Positions 22,518 to 34,089 are shown, counted from the first letter of the stretch. The stretch is 64,000 bases of DNA from Odobenus rosmarus divergens (GCF_000321225.1 NW_004450266.1:8728184-8792183), one strand, 5' to 3'. Numbers and translations: made by a program. The notes: a model not told the origin generated them from the letters alone.

Positions 22518-22756
22518 TCAGAACAAGTAAACGCACCGCATGACTTTATCGAAGTTAAAATATAAGTTGTATAAATTGTTTATGTTTGATTGCCAGTGGA
22601 TGTCTATATTTAATAAATTTATGTATTTTATTAGTAGTAGTAGTCAGAACAAGTAAACGCACTGCATGACTTTATTGAAGTTAAAATATAAGTGGTATAA
22701 ATTGTTTATGTTTGATTGCCAATGGATGTCTATATTTAATAAATTTATGTATTTAA
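22518..22756. repeat. Tandem duplication, 126 bp unit
   Basis: Copy 1 is 22518-22643 and copy 2 is 22644-22756 (slightly shorter). Both start TCAGAACAAGTAAACGCAC and share GTTTATGTTTGATTGCCA. I count four differences in about 113 aligned bases. Two of them are CG in copy 1 against TG in copy 2. The junction contains a short TAG repeat. Confidence 0.93.
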
Positions 22757-23004
22757 ATAAGAATTTGGTTTAACTTGTTTTTATTATAACTTGATATCAA
22801 AATTGCAGGTGTAGCTGACCCTCAACCTGAAACTTCTTTGGTAGCTAACATTATCTACCAGAAAAAGAACCTAGAAGTGAGAGTGACCAAATGGGCATAG
22901 CTCAGCTTGCATCAATGATCTGAGTACAGTTCTCCTAATCTTCAAGTCCTCTCCACTGATTCTTTATGTTGAGGATGGATCTCCAAAGATTAATCATTTC
23001 AACC
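22757..23004. other. Nothing recognised
   Basis: Short AT-rich spacer before an L2 fragment. Confidence 0.4.
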
Positions 23005-23165
23005 CAGAAGCAGTCATTGAACACATTGTCTTTGCTAGGCTCTGAATTTAGCACTGGTGATACACAAGTAAAAATCACTACTTTCTTGGAGTTCATAGTC
23101 GTGTAAGGGAGCCTAGTAGTTCATAAGATAATTATGACTTAGTATGATGAGTAGAGAGTGATATA
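23005..23165 (-). mobile_element. L2 fragment, minus strand
   Basis: On the + strand: CATTGAACACATTGTCTTTG, CTGGTGATACACAAGTAAAA, TTGGAGTTCATAGTC. This is the antisense of the L2 3' end. Confidence 0.75.
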
Positions 23166-23340
23166 GGCTAATAGCTAAGAGCAAAGTTACAGATAGTTAT
23201 ACAACTGTGGACAAGTTATTAAACCCCTGTAAGTTTTATTTTTCTTTTAAGTCTAATAGGAATAAAAATCATGAATGCATATACAAAGCTTAGCACAGCA
23301 GCTGGCACATAGTCAGTGGTCATAAATGGTAGTTGTGATT
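23166..23340 (+). mobile_element. MIR
   Basis: Contains GGACAAGTTATTAAACCCCT, TAGCACAGCAGCTGGCACATAGT and a CATAAATGGTAGTTGTGATT end. Confidence 0.8.
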
Positions 23341-23369
23341 ATTTTTTAAATACAATCATATATGTATTT

Positions 23370-23475
23370 ACTTAATCATCCAACAAATACTTTAATTTAT
23401 ATCACTCACTATATACCAGGCATAGAGAAAAAGAGACATAGTCCTTTCCATTTTAAAGTTTTTTGAGGTACACAT
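23370..23475 (-). mobile_element. L2 3'-end fragment, minus strand
   Basis: CATCCAACAAATACTTTAAT and ACTATATACCAGGCATAG on the + strand are the antisense of the L2 terminus. Confidence 0.65.
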
Positions 23476-24545
23476 ACACTATGAATGCATAGAAGAACTG
23501 AAAATTATATCTCATATATGCCTTTAGGAAGCCTATTCAGAAAGTAATTTTTATCTTTCCAAAATCTCCTATTTTCATACTGCTATTTCCACAGTAACCA
23601 GGAATAAGTTAATGAAAACCATTTTCAGTAGTGTCAAGCCCAGGTCTTCTATTGCTATCAATTTATCTTGACCATTACCTCAGGTAGGTACAAGGCAATT
23701 CACCAAAGGCAATAACAAACCAAAGATATGGCTGGACAATGGTTACATGGATCAATAATGTGAGCCAAGAGAATCAAGACCTTATGTTTTGTTCTTTATT
23801 GGATCTGTAGTTAACAAAATGACTGATAAAGAGTGAATACTTAAGCAAACCTAATTAGTGACAAACACTAGTAGGTAAGACAGTATTCAGACACGCATAC
23901 CAACCATGTGTCCAAATAGCTGAAGATGCTTAGCATCATCTTTCAACTATCTAACAATCTTTATATGAGTTATAGCATTATATTTAAAATTAGAAGAAAC
24001 ATCACTTTGCCAGCTATAGACACAGCCATTTCAACAGACATTCAAACTTCTTCAATAGAGGTCCCTTGCTCTGATGTGCTTTGGTGCCATTTTTCAAGTT
24101 TGACAACTGAAATTGTTCAAAAATGAACTGCTCTGCAAAACAGAGAAAAGTTTGAAGATGCCAGGCCATCTGAGTGACAGGATGATAAGAAGAGGGATAG
24201 GGACAGTAGGAGTGAAAAAAAAGAAGGAAGGAATCAATGAGATTGATGGTCATGCCTATAAACTTTCAAATTTCAGTAAAACAAGTAAAACTCCCAGCTA
24301 ATGTAAAGGATATATTTTATGGAAATCACTAAATGGAATTCATTGAAGATGGGATTGTCAAGTGTAGGAGAATGTAAGCTCTCTGGCAATTAGCAAACTT
24401 CTTGAAGAAGCGTTTTTAAATTTCACAGGCTGTGAAATCCAAGAGTAGTGTACAAGAAAATTTTGTAGAGATAACCTCATTAAACATAAAAAATACACAA
24501 AAACAATATTATTCAGGCAATATAACATATTTACATGAATCCCAG
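23476..24545. other. No gene seen
   Basis: Over 1 kb of unique-looking AT-rich DNA. Overlapping short frames on both strands near 23926-24300 have no recognised similarity. Confidence 0.45.
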
Positions 24546-25012
24546 TGTAGTAGGCTAAATGGCAACTCCCTCCCTCAAAGATGTCCACATCTTAATTTCC
24601 AGAACCTGTGAATGTTCCCTTACACAACAAAGGGGATTCTGTAGATGTAATTAAAGATCTTGAGATGGAGATATTATCCTGGATTATCTGGGTCAGCCCA
24701 AAGTAACCACAAATATCTTTATAACTGAAAGTTGGAGGCATGAGGAAAAGAGAGAGAGAGATTTGAAGATGTTATGCTACTGGCTTTGAAGATGAAGGAA
24801 GAAGGGGCCATGAGCAAAGGATGTGGGTAGCTTCTGAAAATTGGAAAAGGCAAGGAAATGGATTCCCCATTAAGTCTCCAGAAGAAATGCAGCCTGGCTA
24901 ACACTTTGATTATAGCTTAAAAAGATCTCCAAACTACAAGACACTAAATTTGTATTATTTTAAGCTGTCAAATTTGCCATAATTTGTTCTAGCAATAGTA
25001 AGAAACTAACAT
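24546..25012 (+). mobile_element. MLT1-type LTR (ERVL-MaLR), nearly complete
   Basis: About 467 bp. Order of conserved words: GGCTAAATGGCAACTCCC, AAGATGTCCACATCTTAATT, TTGAGATGGAGATATTATCCTGGATTATC, TGGCTTTGAAGATG, GGGGCCATGAGCAAAGGATG, then TTATTTTAAGCTGTCAAATTTG and a TAAC-type end. It is an LTR-like remnant with no gag or pol nearby, so it is either a solo LTR or an eroded MaLR copy. Confidence 0.82.
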
Positions 25013-25158
25013 ACTCACATTAGTTAAGTCTTGCTTGACTAAGAATCAGATCCACAAGTTTACAAGACATGGCCAAATAGCAAGAAAGGCTATTGCTAAG
25101 GCATAGATGGAAGGGAGGATGAAAACCACTAAACTATACACTTTAAAATGGTGAATTT

Positions 25159-25377
25159 GGGGTGCCTCGGTGGCTCAGTCAGTTGAGTTGCCGACTTTTG
25201 GCTTTGGCTCAGGTCATGATCTCAGGGTCCTGGGATCAAGCCCCAGCTCAGGCTCTGCGCTCAGTGAGGAGTCTGTTTGTGGATTCTCTCTCTCCCTCTG
25301 CCTCTGCCCCTCCTCCTGGCTCATGCTCTCATGCTCTCTCTCTCTCAGATAAATAAATATGTCTTTAATAAATAAAT
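25159..25377 (+). mobile_element. Can-SINE, + orientation
   Basis: Complete copy, head GGGGTGCCTCGGTGGCTCAG, with a perfect 14-bp target-site duplication AAAATGGTGAATTT at 25145-25158 and 25378-25391. The tail has an extra ATATGTCTTT interruption. Confidence 0.96.
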
Positions 25378-25391
25378 AAAATGGTGAATTT

Positions 25392-26039
25392 TATGTTATG
25401 TGAATTATATCTCAGTAAAAAGCAATCTCTAGTCAATCAATAACTTGCTAAATAAAGATTATACAATAATAGCCAAGTTTTGCTTTAACCTATTTTTTGT
25501 CTGTTTCAATGTAACACTGATACACTTTCCTATTTCTCTACAAATGGGATTATAATGATGATGGTGGCAGTGGTGGTGGTGGTGATGATGATGATGAAGA
25601 CATTAATGATAATGTTAAGAATTTTGATGAAGATGACAACCAACCTTCTTATTGTCCAGTCTAATTCAGTTCCTTTAAGGGTGTGTTTTCCCACCCTAAA
25701 GAAATATAATGAATAAATAAGACAAATATCATATCCATCATTCATTGACTTGATTCTGATCCACTAGTTTGCCTCCTTAGCATTATCCCTTACTTCTTTT
25801 TTGACCATTTCCTTTCTTATTGATTTCTACCCAACTTAACCTCAGCCTGAGGTGCTCTTCATCAACTATCCTGAATATTGTTTTCACCTCTATTCCAGAG
25901 TGACCCTGTAATCTGCCTTCCAAAAGGGCATCCAGTGCCTAGACTCTGTCTTTCTCTATACTGAGATATGGCTGGCCAGTCCACCCCCAAAATGAGAGAA
26001 GGATTTTGCATCATCATCACCAGAGTACTGGGCATGATT
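25392..26039. other. No gene seen; GAT/GGT trinucleotide repeat
   Basis: A GATGATGGTGG-type trinucleotide microsatellite lies at 25555-25598. The remainder is unique-looking. Confidence 0.5.
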
Positions 26040-26056
26040 AGAAAGAAAAATGGAAT

Positions 26057-26286
26057 GGGAAGAAACCAGAGAGGGATACAAACCATGAGAGACTCTGGAC
26101 TCCGGGAAACAAACTGAGGGTTGCATAAAGGAGTGGCGGGGGGGCAGGGTGATGGGTATAAAGGAGACCACGTGTTGCGATGAGCAATAGGTGTTATAAA
26201 CAACTAATCAATTGTTGAACACTACATCAAAAACTAATGACGTATTATATGTTGGCTAACTGAACATAATAATAATAAAAAAAGAA
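26057..26286 (+). mobile_element. LINE-1 3' end, about 230 bp, 5'-truncated
   Basis: Carnivore L1 3' UTR: AAACCATGAGAGACTCTGGA, AAACAAACTGAGGGTTGC, GTGATGGGTATAAAGGAG, GAACACTACATCAAAAACTA, then an AATAATAATAAAAAAAG tail. A 17-bp target-site duplication (AGAAAGAAAAATGGAAT) at 26040-26056 and 26287-26303 shows an independent insertion. Confidence 0.95.
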
Positions 26287-26461
26287 AGAAAGAAAAATGG
26301 AATCATGAATGAAGGAGGTCAAGTCAGCAGCAGGAAGGGAAACTATTTGGCAGTGCACCCTTGAAGAGAGCAAAGAGCTTGGACCATATTGTGGGAGATG
26401 GGAGCACAGAGGTACAGAGAGCTAATGAGCTACTATGTCCTGCAACTAAGGATACTGTCCT

Positions 26462-26679
26462 ACAAACCATGGGAGACTATGGACTCTGAGAAACAAACTG
26501 AGGGTTCTAGAGGGGAGGGGGGTGGGGGATGGGTTAGCCTGGTGATGGGTATTAAAGAGGGCACGTACTGAATGGAGCACTGGGTGTTATACGCAAACAA
26601 TGAATCATGGAACACTACATCAAAATCTAATGATGTAATGTATGGTGAATAACATAACATAAAAAAAAGAAAAAAAAAG
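26462..26679 (+). mobile_element. LINE-1 3' end, about 218 bp, 5'-truncated
   Basis: A second, separate insertion starting ACAAACCATGGGAGACTATG and ending in an A-rich tail. It matches the distal unit of the carnivore L1 3' UTR (GGGTTAGCCTGGTGATGGGT, GAACACTACATC). Target-site duplication GGATACTGTCCTA / GAATACTGTCCTA at 26449-26461 and 26680-26692, with one mismatch. Confidence 0.94.
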
Positions 26680-26692
26680 AATACTGTCCTAG

Positions 26693-26949
26693 ATATTAAA
26701 GAAAATAGGAGAAAAATAAAAGCTGGTTGAATGTATTAGTTTCCTGTTTAAGAATACTGAATGCAGTGTATTAATAAATATCTCCTCAAGAATCCATTAT
26801 GAAGATATATCACAATAAAACAAAGACATCTGAGCCTTCATCAGGATCAACTGTAAAGATTTTTATGAAGCTTACTTCTTGGATTCACATTTAGGATGAT
26901 GGGGTCAATAGAAAGCCTAGGCAAATATTTCAAACTGTATGAAGTATTA
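26693..26949. other. Nothing recognised
   Basis: AT-rich spacer between an L1 end and the RPL28 pseudogene. Confidence 0.4.
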
Positions 26950-27466
26950 TGTTTATTTTTATTTGTCTTTAGGTAGTTGACATTTTTATTGCTTTGGAGG
27001 TGGGGGGCAGGTATTCAGGAGCTCTTAGTCGGGTGGCCCCAACCTCTTCCCCGTCACAGGCTCTGGCTGAACAGGATGGTGCTGGCTCTGTGAACAGCAG
27101 CCATGCACAGATCTGGACTGGACATGTTCTTGCAGATCATGTGCCTGATGCTGCTGAGGATGGCCTGGGCATTCTTGCTGATGGTGGCCCACACATAGGA
27201 GGTGGCAGGGTTTGCTGGCTGGATCTCCAGTTCATGGCCACCAGTACACATTTGCCATAGACTGCCAGCTCCATGTCCACAGTCTTGCAGTGAATCAGCC
27301 CATCGTGGCAGGAGTTACAAGCCTTCAGGTTATTGGGTTCTGTGCTGTGTGTCTGCTTGTTCCTCTTGATCAGGAAGCTGGAGCAGTTCTGCATGTTCAT
27401 CCAACCACTGCAGGTGGGAGGACATGGTGGCAGCTCCTCTCACTGCGGCAGCCGAAAGGGAAAGAG
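26950..27466 (-). pseudogene. RPL28P: RPL28 processed pseudogene
   Basis: RPL28 encodes ribosomal protein eL28 of the cytosolic large subunit. Minus-strand fragments match it closely: [27 protein letters not shown], then in another frame [14 protein letters not shown] and [11 protein letters not shown], then [12 protein letters not shown]. There are no introns, so this is a retrocopy. The ATG is at 27423-27425. A 4-base insertion near 27400-27406, a frameshift near 27208-27214 and a 1-base loss near 27063 that brings in TGA at 27054-27056 destroy the frame. The family end (TKSS-type, then TGA at 27016-27018) is still readable. The 5' UTR begins CTCTTTCC at about 27466, the 5'-TOP start typical of ribosomal protein mRNA, and AATAAA lies at 26985-26990. 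It is a dead copy; the tail and target-site duplication are eroded (possible TAAAGAYAAA repeats). Confidence 0.95.
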
Positions 27467-27489
27467 CTGTTTATCTTTAAGTTGGCATT

Positions 27490-27690
27490 TAGTGATTGTG
27501 ATGGACCAAGCATTGTGATAATCACCTCTGTGTGTCATACTATGTAATCATCATAACAAATCCAAAAAGTTGGTTTACCTTTCCCATTTTATAAATGAGA
27601 AAACTAATGATCAAAACATTAAATAACTTTACCCAATTAGTAAATATTGATACCCTGATTGAGTTCTACATCTGTTTCACCATAAACTTG
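27490..27690 (+). mobile_element. MIR
   Basis: Shows CTATGTAATCATCATAACAA, TTCCCATTTTATAAATGAGAAAACT and TAACTTTACCCAATTAGTAA in MIR order. Confidence 0.8.
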
Positions 27691-28743
27691 TGCTTTAAAC
27701 TCCTTTGATATATAACCTATATATTTTTTAATACAAATGGTATACTGCTATCACCATAATTTCAGCTTTAAAAAATAATTTGGGGTCTTTCTTTTTTCAT
27801 ATCTTTTAAGGCAGACTGTGTAATGCACAAAGCAAAATATCTTATAATAATTTTTACTGTATTTACTGTTTCATCCTTTCATTTGAAGACATACACAGTA
27901 GAGAAAATGGCTGAATTTTCTCATGAAAAGAGCCCTTGCATTCTTTCAGAATTTTGCTACTATTGTAAAAGGACTGTTTTGATTTCAATGAACAAATGCA
28001 AGGACTAATGGCAATCACTAATGGAAACTTTTATCAGGCACTCAGTTAAGTCATTAAGACCTAAAATATATTGAAAAGTATTACTCTGGAAAAGAGAATT
28101 ATCCAGAATTACACAAGGCTACAACAAATATTGCAGCTTGACTGCATACTAGGAAAGAGATTCAAGATATTAAGAAACACATCAGGTTCAGAGATCTGTA
28201 ATTAATCTTGTCAACGTATATGGCAGGACAGATTCCTATTTAAACATGCATCTTGATGAGACTTTTCCCTCATTTACTGTATCAGTACAGAGCACGTTGG
28301 AGACCCAAGGGATCTAAACCCATTACAGTGATTTTATAGTCAAGTTCATGCTTATTGCATGTCCTACCTTGTGCTTGTGGCATTAAATATTTAACTAACT
28401 GTGATCATGATGTTGTTGAGAAAGTAGCAGCTTTTAGTGCATCTTTTATACACACTGTTGAAGGATAAATATAAAGTTAAAAACTAAGACTCAAGGTAGA
28501 ATAAATGGTCAGGGGACAACATAATCTGTGTTTAGTTCCTGTAACTGAATTATATTAGAAATATGTATGCATCATATTCCATAGCAGCTAGAGTCAAATG
28601 TGAAGAATCATAAACAATAATTCCATCATTTAATTTTAACATGTAAATACAATGTGAATAAGAAAGCATGCTTTTAAACCTTGAAACAATACTAGAGAAG
28701 GTAAATTACTTTGGAAACTGAGAGACAAATTAAATTATCTTTT
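27691..28743. other. No gene seen
   Basis: AT-rich, unique-looking. A 61-codon frame at 27823-28008 shows no family features. Confidence 0.45.
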
Positions 28744-28941
28744 TTTAAAAAATTTTATTTACTTGAGAAAGAGAGAGAGCAGAGCATGAGAGAGAGAGTA
28801 CAAGTCAGGGTGCAGGGACAGAGGGAGGAGAAGCAGGCCCCCCTCCATCAGGGAGCCCTATTGTGGCTCGATCCCAGGACCTTGGTATCGTGACCTGAGC
28901 AGAAGGCAGATGTTTAACCGACTGAGCCACCCAGAGGCCCC
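28744..28941 (-). mobile_element. Can-SINE, - orientation
   Basis: Full-length copy with the T-rich tail at left and GAGCCACCCAGAGGCCCC at right. Target-site duplication TTATCTTTT at 28735-28743 and 28949-28957. Confidence 0.93.
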
Positions 28942-28957
28942 AAAGTTATTATCTTTT

Positions 28958-29959
28958 AATAACATTTAAAACAGAGGAAACAGTTGGAGATCAATGAAAA
29001 TGGAGATCTCTACTTTTAGTCAACAAATGGGCGAATTGTGGAGTTTCATTTTGACCAGACTTATTTGTCTTTAGGAAAAAAAAAGTTTTTAAAAAAGAAT
29101 AAAGAATGAAGTTAATTTTTAGTTTTGTTCATATGCTTTCTACTAGTTATAGTTCTTTTTTTTAGAAGTTTCTGTTAGTAACCATAATTTAGCAGCATGC
29201 CACTTTAGGTTGTGATATGACATGCCTTTTATACATTCATATAATTAATGGAACAATAAAGTTAATGGAAAATGAAAAGCAGGTTTTTTATTAGAATAAT
29301 ACAAATGATACAAAGAAGAGCTATTTGTTTTTTATCTCATTCTCAACCTCTTGAGTCCAAGTAATTTCTAATCTGCATGGTGTCAGATAGGTGGAATATG
29401 ATCTATTCTACAACATGCTTTAGAATAGTGGGCAGTGAAACAGACAAACAAAAATATCAGTAGTAGGTAAAAGCCTAGGATTTACTGGATCTAGTTAGAA
29501 GGACGCTAACATCCTGTGTAGAAAGCTCCCTGGTTTAAAGGAAATCAGAATAATTTTAGATACCTGTCATTCTAAGGGCTCATTTTAAACCATTTTCATT
29601 TTATTTAAGTCACCAAGCATTAATTTTCTTCATATTTTATTGATATCTAATACCATATTATATATATACTTATTGCTCTACTTGTTGATTATCTTCTCCA
29701 CTAGAATGAAAATTTCATTCAAAATTTTTGTCTTTTAACCTTCCTATATAAAAGCTTTTGAAGATAACTTCACTTTGATGGTATGTGAGAAATGAACCAT
29801 CCCATGTGTACCATGCAAACAACAAGCAGTAATTATTGTTTTTCTCTAGGCACAACAAGCCATGGCTCTCTGGACCTATGGCGAGTAAGGGAATAGTGAG
29901 CGTTTATCTGAAAGTTTAGAGAAGTTTTCAGAGAGTAGCCGTTGTACAATTCTATGTCT
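28958..29959. other. No gene seen
   Basis: One kilobase of AT-rich DNA with nothing I can name. Confidence 0.45.
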
Positions 29960-30430
29960 TTTCTAATTCAAAGTTATTCTATTTCCTAATCTCTTTACAA
30001 TGTCCTGTCCACTTGCTGATATATACCCTAGTCATACTGAAGTTCTTCCACTTCCTAGAATATATCACATGCCTCACTTGTCTGGTCCTTTGCATCTAAC
30101 CTCTATCTGTCAGAATTTGTGTTTTCCTTCAACCCCCACTGCTCATTTGGTTAGCTCTTTACTCATTCTTAAGGTCAGTCTGGTGTCACCTCTTTTGAGA
30201 AGTCTTTCCTGGATCTCTGAATCTGTGTTTTGTACTCCTGTTACATGATCTCATATTATCACAGATCTCCCATCTCACATTTACCACTCCTACCACCACT
30301 TCAGTTGTAACTCTTTTAAAGTTTGACTTCTTCAACAGAGCAGAAGCTCACTAAAGGTAGACCCCATGACATGTTTCTTCATCATTGTGTCTCCATATAT
30401 TTATTAGGTCTCTAATATAAATATATGTAT
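29960..30430 (+). mobile_element. L2, + strand
   Basis: Order of conserved L2 words: CTTGTCTGGTCCTTTGCATC, AGGTCAGTCTGGTGTCACCTC, TTGAGAAGTCTTTCCTGG, ACAGAGCAGAAGCTCACTAA and TTGTGTCTCCATATATTTATTAGG. The 82-codon frame at 30000-30248 is a remnant of, or chance frame in, L2. Confidence 0.8.
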
Positions 30431-31469
30431 ATATTTATGTGTATATGTCATGCATAATGGTAAGGGATTTACAGTTTTTCCAGTGATAAATGGGACTAAC
30501 ACTTATCATAGAAATATTATCATTAATATTCTATACAAACTGTATAGAACACAAATTCTTTTCAAAATACTTTGCTTAAAAGAAATCTATTTATGAAAAA
30601 CTCCCACTTTATGCCAGATTCTGGCACTTGAGAGGCCAGGTTTCGGTCACCTAGAGAAAGAACTCAGGTATAGAGTTCAGCATGACTACTTTGGATCCAT
30701 AGGCTGAGCTGATGCTCTTTTCATGTCACTAGTTCTATGACATAAATGCTGGTGGCTGTTACAGATTTTCACTGAAAGGAGAAAAAATGTGTGCCATGGC
30801 TGGAATAATCTGAAAGAGCAATAGGAAGACTCTAACATGTATTTTTGTTATATTATAATAATGACTCAATTATTTGTCCAAATGATTACTCTGTTTTCTT
30901 GCAGGGACATTTAATTATTCTATAAAATACCCCTCCACCATCATATCACTACCACTTTGTTTTTACTTATCACCATTGGTATATAGTTCTATGGCTCTCA
31001 GCAGCCCATTTTCTTCCTACAAGGGGTTCTTAGTCTGTGTTGCTGTATAACTTGAAGTTCCCTAGTCTCCCCTTATTGTGAGAAACATCTGAGGGATAAA
31101 TGTGCACTTGTGTCACTTATCACACCTTATGGACATGGAAACTAGTTTCTGTAATGACTGAGGAGGTTTGAATCACAATGCCACACAATTGTGACAGAAT
31201 TACATATAAAGTAACAGGCAACTGCAGGTACAATATAAGGTGTACGACCTGGTATATATGAATTATTATATGGAGACCAGGGGCATGAGCCAAGGTTTTC
31301 TGTTTTAATGATCATTAACTGTGTTTTGACCTTTATATAACTTTTATATGTGACTATTCTCTGAAGCACAGGATCCTGACCACCGAGACTCAGTCAATAA
31401 GCTGTGACTGATCTGTGATGAGGAAGGTATCCTTCTGGTCTGAGGCAGAAACCAGTGTGAAAGGGACCA
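30431..31469. other. No gene seen
   Basis: AT-rich, unique-looking sequence with no convincing open frame. Confidence 0.45.
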
Positions 31470-31860
31470 CTACTTTTTAATACCTACAAAGTGCCATATA
31501 CTGAGATTATTTAAAAAAAAGATTTTATTTATGTATTTGAGAGAGAGAGAGTGTGTGTGTGAGAGAGAGCAAAGAGCGAGCACAAGTGGAGTAGGGGGGA
31601 GGGCAGAGGGAGAGGGAGAAGCAGACTCCCAGTTGAGCAGGGAGCCCAGTGTGGGGCTCATTCCCAGGACTCCAAGACCATGACCTGAGCCAAACGCAGA
31701 TGCTCAACCGACTGAGCCACCCAGGCACCCCTACTGAGATTCTTTTTGATATGCATTATTGACACAAGCCTGAGAGGTAGGTACTACCATCCCAGTTTTA
31801 CACATGTGGAAACTGAGGTTTAAGTTAAGTCACAGAACAACCAGGGAAGGAATCTAGAAG
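31470..31860 (+). mobile_element. MIR, split by a Can-SINE
   Basis: TAATACCTACAAAGTGCCAT at left; GTAGGTACTACCATCCCAGTTTTACA and GGAAACTGAGGTTTAAGTTAAGTCACA at right. The SINE sits between. Confidence 0.85.
31512..31731 (-). mobile_element. Can-SINE, - orientation, nested in MIR
   Basis: Full-length. Target-site duplication TACTGAGATTATT at 31499-31511 and TACTGAGATTCTT at 31732-31744 (one mismatch). It has a short GTGTGTG run in the pyrimidine-rich part (seen as GAGA on the + strand). Confidence 0.95.
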
Positions 31861-32239
31861 TTGAATCCAGTTATTCTGGAATTCAAAGTCCAGGCAAGTG
31901 GGGATCAATAGTGTGGCCAAAGCTATAATTATGGATCAGGGTCCACCCTTTTTTCTACATTGAGACCTCTACGGGTGCGCTCAAAACAGCTGATGGAAGT
32001 GACAGATATTCTTACCGGAAAATAAAAATATTCATTTTTGTATATTCTTTTAGAGAATCCATGGACTCATGAATGACTTTGAGGGGTTCAAGACTTGAGT
32101 GGGGGCAGTAATTGTACATGTGGTAGAAATAGCAGAAGAACTGGAATTACAAGTGGAGCCTGAAGATGTGACTAACACAGAGGGAACAAAATACAAGTGA
32201 TAGGAAAAATGTGATATATATGTGATATATATGTTCAGT
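31861..32239. other. No gene seen
   Basis: Nothing recognised. Confidence 0.4.
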
Positions 32240-32580
32240 AATGCTAACATTTTTGAAATGCTTGTTATGTTCAATCAATGCTTTATATATATTATGCTAG
32301 CTTAATCCTCATAACCCTATGAAGCAAGTATTCATAGAAAAGTTCTAGTTATAAAGTTATAAATATATAACTGAGATTTAGAGCAAATAAAAGTCTTGAC
32401 AACAGTCAAAAAGCTATTAAGGAACAGGGACAAGATTTGAATATGGGACTTCCTGACCTTAAATCTCATAGAAAGTGAGACACAGAGAGAAAGTACTTTG
32501 TCTGGACTCACACAGCTACTATGTGACAAAGCAGGGAGATTAAGCCCATCTTTCTTTCTACTATATCATTTCAATTCTAC
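32240..32580 (+). mobile_element. MIR, one or two degenerate copies
   Basis: TTAATCCTCATAACCCTATGAAG, CAAGATTTGAATATGGGACT and then ACTCACACAGCTACTATGTGAC. The second set may be a separate MIR core. Confidence 0.7.
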
Positions 32581-33144
32581 ATACCATCATTTAATACCCC
32601 AAAATTGAGAAACATAACTTTCCTGCTAGCCCTGATTTGTAAGTTGTTGGCACTAACTAGCTGTGGTGTCTATAGTTCATGGGATAGTAAGAAAAAGATG
32701 GATACTAATTTAGCTACAAAACCTGTGAGGTTCATTGATCTTGTGATGATCCAAACATTTGGGGAAAAGGATGATCAAACATATCAACAATGCTTAAACC
32801 TGACATGATGCTTATTTAGACTGAAGAACTTCCCATATCTTTTCCAGTCTCATCTCGGCTCAGTCCTGTACTGAAACTACAACTGTATCCCATAACAGCC
32901 ATTTAGAGAAAGTATCAAAAAGGGCGAAATGTGGTTCCTAGCACTTTATTTTATGACATCTGATTAATTTTAACAGTCAACATTAGAATGTTCAATTTTT
33001 AGCTAGTCCTAGGCTCCTGACATTTTGATACTTAACTATACCACTTTAGTCCATGTTTGCTATCCCCATAAACCAGCATCTGTACATCAAATAGTAGGTT
33101 ATATACATCCCATTTAACAAATAAAGGTAAATTTTAAAATACAG
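32581..33144. other. No gene seen
   Basis: Unique-looking AT-rich DNA. Confidence 0.4.
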
Positions 33145-33430
33145 CATAAAGTATGGCTTACAATCATTGGTTTTAAAGTCAGTAAGACATGAATTTAAAT
33201 CTTGTCTCCATTCATCTGATACTTGTGAGACCTTCAGCAAAACACCTATCTAATCTAAATCTGTTTTATAAAAAAGTAAATTAAATAAATCTCAGTTTTA
33301 TCATCAGTAAAGAAGAAATAGTAAGAAACATGTCTTGTAATGGATATAAACATAAGATTATATACTCTATTCTATATACTTGGAATAGGCCTTGCATATA
33401 AAAAGTGCTTAATAAATGTTAACTTTATTT
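33145..33430 (+). mobile_element. MIR
   Basis: CATTGGTTTTAAAGTCAGTAAGAC, a degenerate core, and a good 3' end GGCCTTGCATATAAAAAGTGCTTAATAAATGTTAAC. Confidence 0.8.
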
Positions 33431-33445
33431 AAATACACTTCTTGT

Positions 33446-34089
33446 ATGAATGACCCTTGAACAACATGGGTTTGAACTGTGTGGGTCCATTCATATGCAC
33501 ATATTTTCAATAAATGTATTGGAAAAATTTTGGAGACTTGTGATAATTTGAAAAACTTGCAGACAAGCCACATAATCTAGAAATATTTTTAAAAAATAGG
33601 AAAAAGGTATGTCATGAATGCATATAATGTGTTGATACTAGTCTATTTTATCATTTACTACCACAAGATATACACAAATCTATTATAAAAAGTTAAAATC
33701 TATCAACACGCACACAAAATACAGACATACATGGCACCTTTCAGAATTGAGAGAAATGTAAACAAATGTAAAGATGCAATATTAAATCAGAACTTTACAA
33801 AATTAACTGTAGTACATACCATACTACTATAATAATTTTGCAGCTGCCTCTTATTGCTATTGTGGTGAGCTTAAGTGTTACAAGTATCTCCTTAAAATGC
33901 TGTGTGACGCTAATCATCTTTGCATGAGAAATTCCTATCTCCAGTAAATCCTGTATCACAATAAAAAGTGATTGCTTCAGGTTTTCAGTATTAGTAGTTA
34001 AGTTTTTAGGAAGTCAAAAGTTGTATGCAAAATTTTGATTATGTAGGGAATCTGTGCCCTCAACTCTCATGTTCTTCAATGGTCAATTA
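33446..34089 (+). mobile_element. Tigger2-like DNA transposon remnant
   Basis: About 640 bp with degenerate terminal inverted repeats: TGACCCTTGAACAACATGGG at left and, on the other strand at right, TGACCATTGAAGAACATG. The interior (CACGCACACAAAATACAGAC, TTGCTATTGTGGTGAGCTTAAGTG, CCTATCTCCAGTAAATCCTG) follows a TcMar-Tigger consensus as I recall it. The transposase region is missing, so it is an internally deleted, inactive copy. Confidence 0.82.

Noticed and set aside
19052..22756. Direct repeats considered as a CRISPR-like array
   Set aside because: Only two units each, with no short repeat-spacer pattern; this is mammalian DNA with simple tandem duplications.
25862..26203. 113-codon minus-strand frame
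   Set aside because: Most of it is the antisense of an L1 3' UTR insertion.
26994..27547. + strand frames of 88 and 111 codons
   Set aside because: They are the antisense of the RPL28 pseudogene.
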